In this document: positions 1 to 7,976 of the stretch, one piece after another
Layout: each line of letters starts with the position of its first letter
Position numbering within the stretch: position 1 is the stretch's first letter
Source of the DNA: Rickettsiales bacterium
GTDB lineage: Bacteria > Pseudomonadota > Alphaproteobacteria > Rickettsiales > UBA1997
NCBI GenBank assembly: GCA_947505885.1
Contig: CANNMN010000009.1
Span: 1 to 17,132 of the forward strand
Reading direction: 5' to 3'
Length of the DNA: 17,132 nt
Notes under the pieces: generated by a model
Seen by the model: only the letters and a program-made list of their open reading frames with translations
What the model was told of the DNA's origin: nothing
The model's database searches: none
Made by a program: the position numbers and the translations under genes

Positions 1-497
1 ACACAATTTTTCGCGAGAAGAAAAAACTAGATAATTTACGCATCGGCGTGCTTGGCGATTTAAAGCATGGTCGCGCTGTGCATTCAATGATGAAGCTACT
101 TACGCGTTATTCTAAAAATCATTTCACTTTGATTTCTCACGCATCTTTGGCACTTGAGGCAAAAAGCAAAAAAGATTTTGAGCAACATGGCTGTAAGATC
201 GAAGAGACATCAGATTTGGAAGGTGCGATAAAAGATCTCGACATTCTCTACGTCACTCGCACTCAATTTGAACGCTTCGACAAAGATAAACTCACCAAAG
301 CGAATGATGTTTATTGTGTGAATAAAAAACTTTTAGCCCAAGGGAAAAAAGATTTGATTGTTCTTCACCCCTTGCCGCGCACCGGCGAAATCGATCCAGA
401 AATTGATGAGCTGCCGCAAGCAAAATATTTTGCCCAAGCCAATTACGGAGTTTTTATTCGCATGGCCTTGTTGTCGTTGATTGCGAATGCTAAGTAA
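1..497 (+). CDS. pyrB: Aspartate carbamoyltransferase catalytic chain, C-terminal part (5' end outside window)
   Basis: Transfers carbamoyl phosphate to aspartate in the committed step of de novo pyrimidine synthesis, in the cytosol. The reading frame is open from base 3 and runs in without a stop (TIFREKKKLDNLRIGVLGDL), so the GTG at 48 is not the true start. What is visible is about 164 residues of the aspartate-binding domain. It has the GDLKHGRAVHS segment, DILYVTRTQFERFD, the HPLPR loop that contacts substrate, and YFAQANYGVFIRMALL near the end. These follow the E. coli PyrB pattern closely. The carbamoyl-phosphate-binding half lies upstream and cannot be checked. A 193-base spacer separates it from clpB on the same strand. 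Its presence shows that this organism retains at least part of pyrimidine synthesis, which the genus Rickettsia has lost. Confidence 0.95.
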   Translation, partial: TIFREKKKLDNLRIGVLGDLKHGRAVHSMMKLLTRYSKNHFTLISHASLALEAKSKKDFEQHGCKIEETSDLEGAIKDLDILYVTRTQFERFDKDKLTKANDVYCVNKKLLAQGKKDLIVLHPLPRTGEIDPEIDELPQAKYFAQANYGVFIRMALLSLIANAK

Positions 498-574
498 ATT
501 CACTCCCCGCAAGACAAAACTACTTTTGCCATCCCTGTAAAATTTACCAATTCGGTTCTGTAATTATTTCCGAT

Positions 575-600
575 CTTTCACCTTTAGTTTTTTGTGAAAG
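575..600. promoter_or_regulatory. 7-bp perfect inverted repeat upstream of clpB
   Basis: CTTTCAC (575-581) and GTGAAAG (594-600) form a perfect 7-bp inverted repeat with a 12-nt T-rich loop, about 90 bases before the clpB start. No T-run follows the right arm, so it does not look like a terminator for pyrB. It could be an operator or an mRNA structure affecting the heat-shock gene. It does not match the CIRCE element, and I see no clear RpoH-type promoter. Its function is inference. Confidence 0.35.
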
Positions 601-690
601 GCTTTGATCAAGAAGGCTTTTCAACGTTACTGGAATTTTCTTCGATTGTCGCTTTTGCAGGAATGACGCTTAACTTATAGGTAACTAATT

Positions 691-3264
691 ATGAATCTCG
701 AACGCTACACTGAGAAAACTCAGTCAATCCTTCAAGCCTCGCAAACACTGGCTTTAGGACGTGGTCACCAAAAGTTTCTCCCTGAACATTTGCTTGCGGC
801 GATGCTTTCAGATCAAGATGATCTTGTACAAAAACTTATTCATCTTTGCGACGGCAATATTCAGATTTTAAGTGGCGAAATAAAGCAGGCTCTTGATTGC
901 ATTACAAAAGTTGAAGGCAGCGGTGCCGGACAAATTTCTCTCTCGCAAGAATTAGCCCGAATTTTCTTACTCGCAGAAAAAATTTCTGATCAAAATTCTG
1001 ATCAATTCGTTACTGTTGAACGTCTGCTTCAAGCAATTTTGGAAGATGAAAAAAATGAAGCAGCAAAAGTTTTAAAGATGTCTGGGGTCACTGTGCAAGC
1101 ACTGCGCGCCGCAATTCAAAAAATTCGTGCTGGAAAAAAAGCAAGCTCTGCCTCGGCAGAATCAACTTACCAATCACTCGAAAAATACGCACAAGATCTC
1201 ACCAAAAAAGCACGTGAAGGAAAAATTGACCCCGTCATCGGTCGCGACGAAGAAATTCGCCGCACCATGCAAGTTCTCTCGCGCCGTACAAAAAATAATC
1301 CGGTTTTAATTGGTCAACCTGGCGTTGGTAAAACTGCAATCGTCGAAGGACTAGCCCAAAGAATCATAAATGGCGATGTGCCAGAAAGCCTTAAGGATAA
1401 ACGTCTGATGTCACTCGATATGGGCGCATTAATAGCGGGCGCAAAATTTCGCGGCGAGTTTGAAGAGCGTTTAAAAGCAGTATTGAATGAGGTCGAAAAT
1501 AATGAGGGCGTGATTCTCTTTATTGATGAACTTCATCTTTTAGTTGGCGCCGGAAAAACTGAAGGATCGATGGACGCATCGAATTTATTAAAGCCTGCTT
1601 TAGCTCGTGGCACGCTTCATTGCGTTGGCGCAACAACTTTGGATGAATACAGAAAATATATCGAAAAAGATGCCGCTCTCGCACGACGTTTTCAACCGGT
1701 CTACACCGAAGAGCCAACTGTTGAAGACACGATTTCAATTCTGCGCGGCATCAAAGAAAAATACGAAGTTCATCACGGAATTAGAATTAAAGACTCTGCT
1801 CTAGTCGCAGCAGCAACGCTCTCTCATCGCTATATCACCGATAGATTTTTGCCGGATAAAGCAATCGATTTAATTGATGAAGCCGCGAGCTCTTTAAAGA
1901 TTGAACTCGATTCAAAGCCAACAGAACTCGATGAAATCGATCGCAAGATTATTCAACTTAAAATCGAAGCTGAGGCCTTAAAAAAAGAAGACGACAAAGC
2001 TTCAAAAGATCGCTTAATCAAAATCAATTTCGAACTTACTTCACTCGAAAAAAGATCGACAGAAATGGGAAGTTTGTGGCAGGCTGAAAAAATGAAACGC
2101 GGCAAAATCAATGAGCTAAAAAGCAAAATTGAAGCAAGTAAATTTGAACTTGAAAAAGCGCAGCGTGAAGGCAATTTAGCAAAAGCTGGTGAACTCTCTT
2201 ACGGCAAAATTCCTGAATTACAAAAAGAGCTTCTGAACCTTGATAGCTCTGTGTCGAATAACATTGTTCACGAGGCGGTTTCTGAAGATGATATTGCGGC
2301 AATTGTTGCGCGCACAACCGGAATTCCTGTTGATAGAATTCTCTCTGGCGAGAAAGAAAAATTACTCAAAATGGAATCTCTTCTTGAACAGCGTGTTGTT
2401 GGTCAAGGTGCCGCGCTTAAGGCGATTTCCGATGCGGTGCGCCGTTCGCGTTCCGGGTTACAAGATCCAAATCGCCCCGTTGGATCATTCTTATTTTTAG
2501 GACCAACCGGCGTCGGCAAAACAGAAGTTTGCAAAGCCCTCGCAGAATTTATTTTTGATGATGAATCAGCACTGCTGCGCATCGACATGAGTGAATTCAT
2601 GGAAAAACATGCCGTTGCGCGCTTAATAGGAGCGCCTCCAGGATATGTTGGTTTTGAACAAGGTGGCGTGTTAACCGAAGCAGTTCGTCGTCGTCCTTAC
2701 CAAGTAATTTTATTTGATGAGGTTGAAAAAGCGCATCACGATGTTTTCAACATTTTGCTGCAAGTGCTTGACGACGGCCGCCTGACTGATTCGCAAGGCC
2801 ATGTCGTAAATTTCACCAACACAATAATTATTCTAACTTCAAATCTTGGCTCACAATTTTTGAATGATTTGGGTGAAGACCAAAAAGTTGAAGAGGTGCA
2901 CGAAAATGTAATGGAGGTTGTTCGCGGCCATTTCCGTCCTGAATTTCTGAACCGTTTGGATGAGATTATTCTCTTCAATAAACTCAGTCGTGAAAATATG
3001 GAAGGCATTGTCGAGACACAATTCGCAAGGCTTGTTAAGAGATTGATGATCAGAAATATTAGGCTCACCCTAGACAAATCAGCGAAAAGTTATTTAGCTG
3101 CAAAAGGCTTTGACCCCACTTACGGAGCGCGCCCACTCAAGCGCGTTATCCAGCGTGACATCGAAAATATTTTAGCGGAAAAAATTCTGCGCGGAGAAAT
3201 TTCGGATGGACAAGAAGTGAAAATTAAAGCAAATGGGCAGGAGTTAGATTTCTTGCAATCTTAA
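691..3264 (+). CDS. clpB: ATP-dependent chaperone ClpB (protein disaggregase)
   Basis: Hexameric AAA+ disaggregase that works with DnaK to pull polypeptides out of aggregates after heat stress. At 857 residues it has the usual ClpB length and domain order. The N-domain covers 1-145. NBD1 has Walker A GQPGVGKT (208-215), Walker B ILFIDE (D279/E280) and arginine fingers near 332. A charged coiled-coil M-domain at about 405-530 separates ClpB from ClpA and ClpC. NBD2 has Walker A GPTGVGKT (604-611), Walker [11 protein letters not shown] (D676/E677), pore loop GYVG (651-654) and the sensor-2 GARPLKR near the C-terminus. The NBD1 pore loop reads [10 protein letters not shown], with Phe in place of the common Tyr, an aromatic substitution that should be tolerated. 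The start follows ...GGTAACTAATT-ATG, with only weak ribosome-binding complementarity. The next gene begins 49 bases on with no terminator between, so read-through is possible. Confidence 0.98.
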   Translation: MNLERYTEKTQSILQASQTLALGRGHQKFLPEHLLAAMLSDQDDLVQKLIHLCDGNIQILSGEIKQALDCITKVEGSGAGQISLSQELARIFLLAEKISDQNSDQFVTVERLLQAILEDEKNEAAKVLKMSGVTVQALRAAIQKIRAGKKASSASAESTYQSLEKYAQDLTKKAREGKIDPVIGRDEEIRRTMQVLSRRTKNNPVLIGQPGVGKTAIVEGLAQRIINGDVPESLKDKRLMSLDMGALIAGAKFRGEFEERLKAVLNEVENNEGVILFIDELHLLVGAGKTEGSMDASNLLKPALARGTLHCVGATTLDEYRKYIEKDAALARRFQPVYTEEPTVEDTISILRGIKEKYEVHHGIRIKDSALVAAATLSHRYITDRFLPDKAIDLIDEAASSLKIELDSKPTELDEIDRKIIQLKIEAEALKKEDDKASKDRLIKINFELTSLEKRSTEMGSLWQAEKMKRGKINELKSKIEASKFELEKAQREGNLAKAGELSYGKIPELQKELLNLDSSVSNNIVHEAVSEDDIAAIVARTTGIPVDRILSGEKEKLLKMESLLEQRVVGQGAALKAISDAVRRSRSGLQDPNRPVGSFLFLGPTGVGKTEVCKALAEFIFDDESALLRIDMSEFMEKHAVARLIGAPPGYVGFEQGGVLTEAVRRRPYQVILFDEVEKAHHDVFNILLQVLDDGRLTDSQGHVVNFTNTIIILTSNLGSQFLNDLGEDQKVEEVHENVMEVVRGHFRPEFLNRLDEIILFNKLSRENMEGIVETQFARLVKRLMIRNIRLTLDKSAKSYLAAKGFDPTYGARPLKRVIQRDIENILAEKILRGEISDGQEVKIKANGQELDFLQS

Positions 3265-3293
3265 CCAAAAATCTATTCTTTGAACCGCATCTT

Positions 3294-3310
3294 AACTTAA
3301 AAATAATCAA
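3294..3310 (+). promoter_or_regulatory. Leader AACTTAAAAATAATCAA just before a small exported-protein gene
   Basis: This 17-nt AT-rich string ends 3 bases before the ATG at 3314. It recurs, one A shorter, as AACTTAAAATAATCAA at 16673-16688, ending 4 bases before the ATG of the lipoprotein gene at 16693. The matching core AACTTA also sits at 672-677, 13 bases before the clpB ATG. None of the three has a strong Shine-Dalgarno sequence. It may be part of a promoter with a very short leader (TAACTT as a weak -10) or an A-rich translation-start signal. The match is seen; the role is inferred. Confidence 0.35.
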
Positions 3311-3313
3311 TTT

Positions 3314-3676
3314 ATGAAAATCAAAACTACAATCCTTGGACTATCACTAACTCTATTCGCAAGCATGTCTGCTCAGGCGCAAGAAGAAAAAAGTGGTGAA
3401 AAAAGTGGTGAAAAATTTGCCGCTCACAAGACAGAAATGCTTGGACATTTAAACAAAGAAAAATCTGCTATTGATGCCGCAATTTCATGCATCAGCTCAG
3501 CAACTAAAAAAGAAGATGCAGAAAAATGTCACGAGCAAAAGAAAGCATCGATGGATTCATTGAAACAAGAAAGGGAAGCAGCACACAAAAAAAGAATGGC
3601 CGAGAAAAAAGAGAGATTACAAAAAGAGTTGAAAGAAATTGACGAAAAAAGCGCCGAAACTTCTAACAAAAAATAA
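3314..3676 (+). CDS. Small exported Lys/Glu-rich helical protein, function unknown
   Basis: I do not recognise a family. The 120-residue product begins with a convincing signal peptide: positive N-end MKIK, hydrophobic ILGLSLTLFASMS, and an AQA|QE cleavage site after residue 22. It should therefore be periplasmic or secreted. The mature part is almost all charged residues plus Ala, with long runs suggesting continuous helix or coiled coil (about 40-120). Two cysteines, C59 and C72, lie 13 apart and could form a disulfide after export. A 12-bp unit is repeated near the N-terminus, giving EKSGEKSGEK. It lies 49 bases after clpB and is followed by a hairpin terminator, so it could be the last gene of a clpB transcript or have its own promoter. 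A stress-linked envelope role is only suggested by position. The clear signal peptide and terminator support it as a real gene. Confidence 0.8.
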   Translation: MKIKTTILGLSLTLFASMSAQAQEEKSGEKSGEKFAAHKTEMLGHLNKEKSAIDAAISCISSATKKEDAEKCHEQKKASMDSLKQEREAAHKKRMAEKKERLQKELKEIDEKSAETSNKK

Positions 3677-3687
3677 TTAATATTTAG

Positions 3688-3720
3688 CCCCTTCTTGTCA
3701 TTAGGCGAGGAGGGGTTTTT
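3688..3720 (+). terminator. Intrinsic terminator after the small exported-protein gene
   Basis: CCCCTTCTTG (3688-3697) pairs with CGAGGAGGGG (3706-3715), including two G-U pairs, around an 8-nt loop. TTTTT (3716-3720) follows directly. It lies 12 bases beyond the stop codon at 3676 and would end the transcript of the preceding gene, and perhaps of clpB. Confidence 0.85.
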
Positions 3721-3879
3721 AAATACTTTTTCTGGTTCGTAAAAAGTTAATCCTTGTGTTTCATTTGTTGATTTGTTTCGGTCGCAAGCTCTGGAGCAAA
3801 AAAGTTTTAAGGCTGGTTGCTGACACGCAAAAACAATAATAAGTCTTAAAGTTTAACCCAAATCCGTTATTAGATCTTT

Positions 3880-5499
3880 ATGAAAAATACCCCTACTTTG
3901 GCAGCATCTCCTATCTTACAAGAAGCCTTAAATTCACTACTAATCACCGCCGCAGGAAATCCTCGAGGGGAAGCTCAGGATGAAAATGGATTAACCCAAA
4001 CCGTTGCTGGATTATTGGTTCAAGGAGCTGGTGCTAACGCAGCAAATTCTGATGGCGTCACGGCTTTGATGATTGCCGCTAAAAATGGCCACACCCAAAC
4101 CGTTGCTGAATTATTGAATCAAGGAGCTAATGTTGACACAGTAACATCATTTGATGATGACATGTCAGCTTTAACAATTGCTGCTCTACGTCATGGACTT
4201 GAAGTTGACGGATTAAAATCTAATGGCGGCGGCACGGCTTTGATGCTTGCCGCTCAAAATGGCCATACAGAAATTGTTTTAGATCTTCTATCTCGCGGTG
4301 GAATTAATGTTAACGCAGCAAAAAATGATGGCACCACGGCTTTGATGCTTGCCGCTCAAAATGGCCACGCCCAAATCGTTGCTGAATTATTGGATCGAGG
4401 AGGAGCTGATGTTAACGCAGTAACATCTGATGGCTTCACGGCTTTGATGATTGCTGCTCAAAGGGGCCACACAGAAACCGTTGCTGAATTATTGAATCGA
4501 GGAGCTAATGTTAACGCAGCAGCATCTAATGGCGAAACGGCTTTGGCATCTGCTGCAGGTAATGGCCACGCAGAAATCGTTTCAGCCCTGCTATCTTGCG
4601 ATGGAATTAATGTTAACGCAGCATTATGTGATGGCGCCACGGCTTTGGGACTTGCTGCTTATAATGGCCACGCAGAAATCGTTTCAGCCCTGCTATCTTG
4701 CGATGGAATTAATGTTAACGCAGCAAATTCTGATGGCTTATATAATGGCTTCACGGCTTTGATGATTGCTGCTCAAAGGGGCCACACAGAAACCGTTTTA
4801 GCCCTTCTATCTCGCAACGGTTTAGATTGGCAAATAGTGCAAGATCAATTGAGTCATCCAGCGCTTCGAAACTTAGACGGAGAAGTCTCGATCCTTCTGG
4901 CAGTTGCTCTTCCTGAGGGAGAACTAAGAAATTCAATCATTACAAGTTTCAACCAAAGAAATCCCAACAATCAAATAAACCAAGAAAATAACGATATTTT
5001 AGGAGCTGGTATTGAGGATTATAAGAATCTCAAAGATCTCAAGTCTTGGCATGTCAGATATTTGACTGATTTAGGAGTTCCACAAAATGAAGTGGAGATT
5101 TCAGCAAATCGGAGATTTTTTGATTTGTTGAACCATCAAGACGCTAGGCAAGAAGTATTGGCAAGAAACAGTCTTGTTACAAACCTGGTTAGTAAATCAG
5201 AATCTTTGGCCGCTGATTTTGAAAGGATTGCAACGAATTTTCCTGAAATTGAAGATCAACAGGCATTAGACGACGTGAAGGGACTAAGCCCAGAAGATCT
5301 CTATAAATTAACAACAAAAATTATTGATAAGAGTAAGGCTGAAAACGACGGTGTCCCAACATTGCGGGCCTCAAGTCTTGTTGTCTTGTTGCGGAATTTT
5401 GAAATTCCAGCCACAACCATGCATCGCGACTCATCGACAACAATTGCAGAGCCAATCGCGACTTCTCGGAAAAATGGCGGGCATTTCGTTGTTAGTTAA
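3880..5499 (+). CDS. Ankyrin-repeat protein with an unassigned C-terminal half
   Basis: Ankyrin repeats are protein-protein interaction modules. In host-associated alphaproteobacteria such proteins are often, but not always, delivered to the host. The 539-residue product has about seven recognisable ankyrin units between residues 57 and 318, with the pattern DG-TALMIAA-NGH-E-V-ELL-RGA-VNA. One unit at about 95-117 is badly degraded, and a partial one lacking its first helix sits at 37-58. Residues 320-539 match nothing I know. They are polar and predicted mostly helical, with no membrane segment or catalytic motif I can see. There is no signal peptide, so export would need a type I or type IV system, which this window does not show. 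A GLYNG insertion (286-290) looks like a small slippage duplication. Start ATG 3880 lacks a clear ribosome-binding site. No terminator is evident downstream. The repeats are certain; effector status is inference. Confidence 0.88.
   Translation: MKNTPTLAASPILQEALNSLLITAAGNPRGEAQDENGLTQTVAGLLVQGAGANAANSDGVTALMIAAKNGHTQTVAELLNQGANVDTVTSFDDDMSALTIAALRHGLEVDGLKSNGGGTALMLAAQNGHTEIVLDLLSRGGINVNAAKNDGTTALMLAAQNGHAQIVAELLDRGGADVNAVTSDGFTALMIAAQRGHTETVAELLNRGANVNAAASNGETALASAAGNGHAEIVSALLSCDGINVNAALCDGATALGLAAYNGHAEIVSALLSCDGINVNAANSDGLYNGFTALMIAAQRGHTETVLALLSRNGLDWQIVQDQLSHPALRNLDGEVSILLAVALPEGELRNSIITSFNQRNPNNQINQENNDILGAGIEDYKNLKDLKSWHVRYLTDLGVPQNEVEISANRRFFDLLNHQDARQEVLARNSLVTNLVSKSESLAADFERIATNFPEIEDQQALDDVKGLSPEDLYKLTTKIIDKSKAENDGVPTLRASSLVVLLRNFEIPATTMHRDSSTTIAEPIATSRKNGGHFVVS
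4430..4797 (+). repeat. Identical 53-bp pair within two non-adjacent ankyrin units
   Basis: Bases 4430-4482 and 4745-4797 are identical for 53 positions and encode the same GFTALMIAAQRGHTETV segment in units separated by two others. Together with the 102-bp period pair between them, this indicates repeated exchange or copying among units. In-frame gain or loss of units is expected between strains. Confidence 0.85.
4560..4725 (+). repeat. Two identical 64-bp copies, 102-bp period, inside the ankyrin gene
   Basis: Bases 4560-4623 and 4662-4725 are identical over 64 positions and are offset by exactly 102 bases, which is 34 codons or one ankyrin unit plus one residue. Synonymous sites match as well, which points to recent unit duplication or gene conversion rather than selection on the protein alone. 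Confidence 0.9.
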
Positions 5500-5941
5500 G
5501 ACAAGATCCATGACCACTTAATCTGTTTGGCGCGAAAGTATTCGGTTATTTTACACAGCAGGGTTTTTGAGATTGGGTTATGGTTTTTGTCAAAGATTGG
5601 TCTCGTGTTTAGGGGCTTAACTTGATGCCGCACTAATCAAAGCTCCAGCCATCACCAAGAACAAGGATAAATCTTGTGATCCAGAAGAGCTCTAACAAGA
5701 AAAACAACCGATGCTACTGATGTCGATACCAATTCAAACCTAAACAAGAAATGATTGCCCCTTGCAGCCACAATCATTCACAAAGAGCCCTAAAAGCAAC
5801 AAAATTGGCTAGAATATCGGCTGATCTTGCGAGAGAATTACAGTAAAAACTGAAGGAATTTTTTGGATTTGAAAAACTTAAAAAATCTCAGTTACGTGGT
5901 GAGGAATTTGTGGGTTATTCAGAGTGTTCTTAACTTAATTC
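5500..5941. other. Gene-free stretch between the ankyrin gene and truA
   Basis: I see no supported gene here. All frames are broken into short pieces, the longest clean piece on the + strand being about 23 codons from 5621. There is no recognisable RNA gene and no convincing terminator for either flanking gene, although both are transcribed towards this interval. It could be decayed coding sequence, but I cannot name a source. A + strand frame from 5863 to 6120 runs mainly antisense to truA and is not counted as a gene. Confidence 0.6.
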
Positions 5942-6700
5942 TCAGTAATCGACTGAAACAAAATACAACCCATAAGCCGGAGCATTTGGTCCAGATTTCG
6001 TTCGATCTTTTGCCGCTAGAATCGCCTTCATTTCTTCAGCAGAAATTTTCCCATGCCCTACATAAACAAGGGTTCCCACAATATTTCGCACCATATGATG
6101 AAGGAATGATTTCGCGCTGAAATCAAACGTAATTTCTTCACCATTTTGTGTAATTTCAATGCGATCTAGCGTCTTAATTGGCGATGAGGATTGGCACTGC
6201 GAATCGCGAAAAGATGTAAAATCATGCTGACCAACTAAAAATTTCGCAGCGTTTTTCATCGCTTTAACGTCAAGATTTCGCGCCACTTGCCACGCACGAT
6301 TTCTTTCAAGAATTAATGGAGAGTAACGATTAATAATTCGGTAGCGATAATGACGTTTTTTACTAGAGAAACGTGCGTGAAAATTTTCATCAACTAACTC
6401 ACAAATGCGAGCTGATATATCCTCTCCACGCAGATAATTATTGAGTCCGGCGAGCATGGCATAATCTAGAAATTTTTTCTTAAGATCGAAATGAACAACC
6501 TGCCCTAAAGCGTGAACTCCGGAATCTGTTCGACCTGAATAAATAATTTTTACCTCTTCTTGCGTTAAAGAAAAAATCGCCCTTTCTAAAACTTCCTCGA
6601 TACCTTTTTGTGTGATGCAAGGCTGCCTCTGCAGGCCGCAGTATTTCGATCCATCATATTCGATTGTAAGTTTGTAGCGCATTTTAAGACTGTTTTTCAT
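5942..6700 (-). CDS. truA: tRNA pseudouridine(38-40) synthase TruA
   Basis: Isomerises uridines 38-40 in the anticodon arm of many tRNAs, stabilising the arm and helping frame maintenance. The product has the TruA opening RYKLTIEYDGSKYCGLQRQ, the catalytic loop SGRTDSGVHALGQVVHF with nucleophile Asp59, and the later FLHHMVRNIVGTLVYVGHGK and KSGPNAPAYGLYFVSVDY segments. Two starts are possible: the ATG at 6700 (252 residues) and an in-frame ATG at 6682 (246 residues). The second gives MRYKLTIEYDG, which fits the usual family N-terminus better. Neither has a good ribosome-binding site, and I kept the longer one. CGLQRQ replaces the usual GWQRQ, a mild change away from the catalytic residue. It is divergent from bioA across 70 bases and points into a gene-free region. 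Confidence 0.95.
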   Translation of the reverse strand: MKNSLKMRYKLTIEYDGSKYCGLQRQPCITQKGIEEVLERAIFSLTQEEVKIIYSGRTDSGVHALGQVVHFDLKKKFLDYAMLAGLNNYLRGEDISARICELVDENFHARFSSKKRHYRYRIINRYSPLILERNRAWQVARNLDVKAMKNAAKFLVGQHDFTSFRDSQCQSSSPIKTLDRIEITQNGEEITFDFSAKSFLHHMVRNIVGTLVYVGHGKISAEEMKAILAAKDRTKSGPNAPAYGLYFVSVDY

Positions 6701-6708
6701 CCCAAGCT

Positions 6709-6738
6709 AAGTGAATAATTTCATGAGATAGTTCACTT
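6709..6738. promoter_or_regulatory. 7-bp inverted repeat in the truA/bioA divergent spacer
   Basis: AAGTGAA (6709-6715) and TTCACTT (6732-6738) are perfectly inverted with a 16-nt gap, inside the 70-base spacer between two divergent starts. That is a typical place for an operator. It does not match the operator patterns I know for the biotin regulators BirA (TTGTAAACC type) or BioR (TTATCTATAA type). Chance occurrence in AT-rich DNA is possible. Confidence 0.25.
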
Positions 6739-6770
6739 TCGCTCACGATAAAAGAAAAAATAAATTACTA

Positions 6771-7976
6771 ATGACCGAGCACATTTGGCTTCCCTACACA
6801 CAAATGCAAAACCACTTGCCTCAACTTGAGGTTGTCGGCGCTGCTGGTTCAAAAATTTTTTTAAAAGACGGTCGCGTTTTAATTGATGGAATTTCTTCTT
6901 GGTGGGCTATGGCTCATGGCTACAATCACCCTCATATAACTTCATCAATCGTTAAACAGGCAAAAATTTTGCCTCATATCATGATGGCTGGATTTGCTAC
7001 AGAGCCAACTTATACGTTGGCTAAAAGATTGTGCAAATTTACCCAGATGGATCGCGTATTTTTTTCTGATTCCGGTTCAGTGGCGATAGAAGTTGCGATG
7101 AAAATATCTTGGCAATTTCACTTGAATTGTGGATTGAAAGAAAAAACAAAATTTATTTCCTTCAAAAATTCTTATCACGGCGACACTACGGGCGCAATGT
7201 CTCTCGCCGATCTTTCTTTCGGCATGCATAAAAAATTTCAGAAAATTTTGCTGAATAATTTTTGTCTCGATCTGCCAAGAAATAAAAATGATCTCGATGT
7301 TTTTGAAGATTTTGTGAAAAAAAATAAAAAAATTCTCGCCGGAATTTTTATTGAACCTCTTGTTCAGTGCGCTGGTGGCATGATTTTTTACGAACCTGAA
7401 ATTTTGCACGAAATTTTTGTTATCGCCAAAAGGCATGAGATACTTTTTATTGCCGATGAATGCGCCGTTGGATTTTATCGCACCGGGAAAAAATTTTCCT
7501 GTGATCATGCAAAAATTACGCCAGATATTTTAGTTATTAGTAAGGCCTTAACTGGAGGAGCTGTTGGCCTCGCTGCAACTTTAACTTCCAAAAAAATCTT
7601 CGAAAAATTTCTGGGTAATTCACTCGATCTCGCTTTAATGCATGGCCCAACTTTCATGGGCAATCCTCTCGCTTGCGCCGCGGCGAATGCTTCGCTCGAT
7701 TTATTCGAACAAGGAAATTACGCCGAAAAAACCGCAGAAATTGAAAAGATTTTACGTAAGGAATTACAAGATTTTAAAAACCCACGTGTCATCGGCGCTA
7801 TTGGCGCTATTGACGTTGAAGGCAACTTCGAAAAAATTCTCGAACTGCGAAAAAAATTCATCGCTTCTGGAATTTTCTTGCGACCATTTGGTAGTTGTCT
7901 TTATCTAATGCCAGCACTCACAATCACCAAGTCTGATCTTAAAAAAATTACCAACTCAATCAAAGAAATTTTATGA
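6771..7976 (+). CDS. bioA: Adenosylmethionine-8-amino-7-oxononanoate aminotransferase (biotin synthesis)
   Basis: PLP enzyme that moves an amino group from S-adenosylmethionine to 8-amino-7-oxononanoate, giving 7,8-diaminononanoate, the precursor handled by BioD. It is 401 residues, near the usual BioA length. BioA-specific features are HIWLPYTQ at the start, SSWWAMAHGYNHP (W44-W45), FFSDSGSVAIEVAMK, the SYHGDTTGAMS cofactor loop (Y135), PLP-binding D229, the Schiff-base lysine K258 in SKALTGG, HGPTFMGNPLACAAANASL (T294) and R371 in LRPFG. The segment after the PLP aspartate reads DECAVGFYRTG, where most BioA proteins have DEIATGFGRTG. The key Asp is kept. Its stop overlaps the dapB start (ATGA), so the two are co-translated. 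No other biotin gene is in the window. Other class-III transaminases are less likely given the paired Trp and the PTFMGNPLAC motif. Confidence 0.93.
   Translation: MTEHIWLPYTQMQNHLPQLEVVGAAGSKIFLKDGRVLIDGISSWWAMAHGYNHPHITSSIVKQAKILPHIMMAGFATEPTYTLAKRLCKFTQMDRVFFSDSGSVAIEVAMKISWQFHLNCGLKEKTKFISFKNSYHGDTTGAMSLADLSFGMHKKFQKILLNNFCLDLPRNKNDLDVFEDFVKKNKKILAGIFIEPLVQCAGGMIFYEPEILHEIFVIAKRHEILFIADECAVGFYRTGKKFSCDHAKITPDILVISKALTGGAVGLAATLTSKKIFEKFLGNSLDLALMHGPTFMGNPLACAAANASLDLFEQGNYAEKTAEIEKILRKELQDFKNPRVIGAIGAIDVEGNFEKILELRKKFIASGIFLRPFGSCLYLMPALTITKSDLKKITNSIKEIL

Noticed and set aside
644..669. Possible remnant of the palindromic element before clpB
   Set aside because: Only GGAATGACG and a few neighbouring bases match the element at 9171-9227, too short to support as a repeat copy.
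655..681. TTGCAG and TATAGG as a promoter for clpB
   Set aside because: Spacing is 15 bases and both boxes are weak; other AT-rich combinations fit as well.
2736..3077. 113-residue minus-strand frame inside clpB
   Set aside because: It is antisense to the conserved NBD2 of ClpB; the composition is typical of a shadow frame.
3721..3879. Promoter search before the ankyrin gene
   Set aside because: CTGACA and TAATAA are present but only 11 bases apart, so no acceptable sigma-70 pair can be claimed.
4240..4800. Regularly spaced direct repeats resembling a CRISPR array
   Set aside because: The period of about 100 bases is in frame with ankyrin units and the intervening sequence is also repeat-like, so these are coding repeats, not spacers.
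5863..6120. 85-residue + strand frame
   Set aside because: Most of it is antisense to the truA 3' end, and it has no recognisable protein features.
7077..7508. 143-residue minus-strand frame inside bioA
   Set aside because: It is a shadow of bioA in an AT-rich gene, Phe/Lys/Asn-rich without domain pattern.
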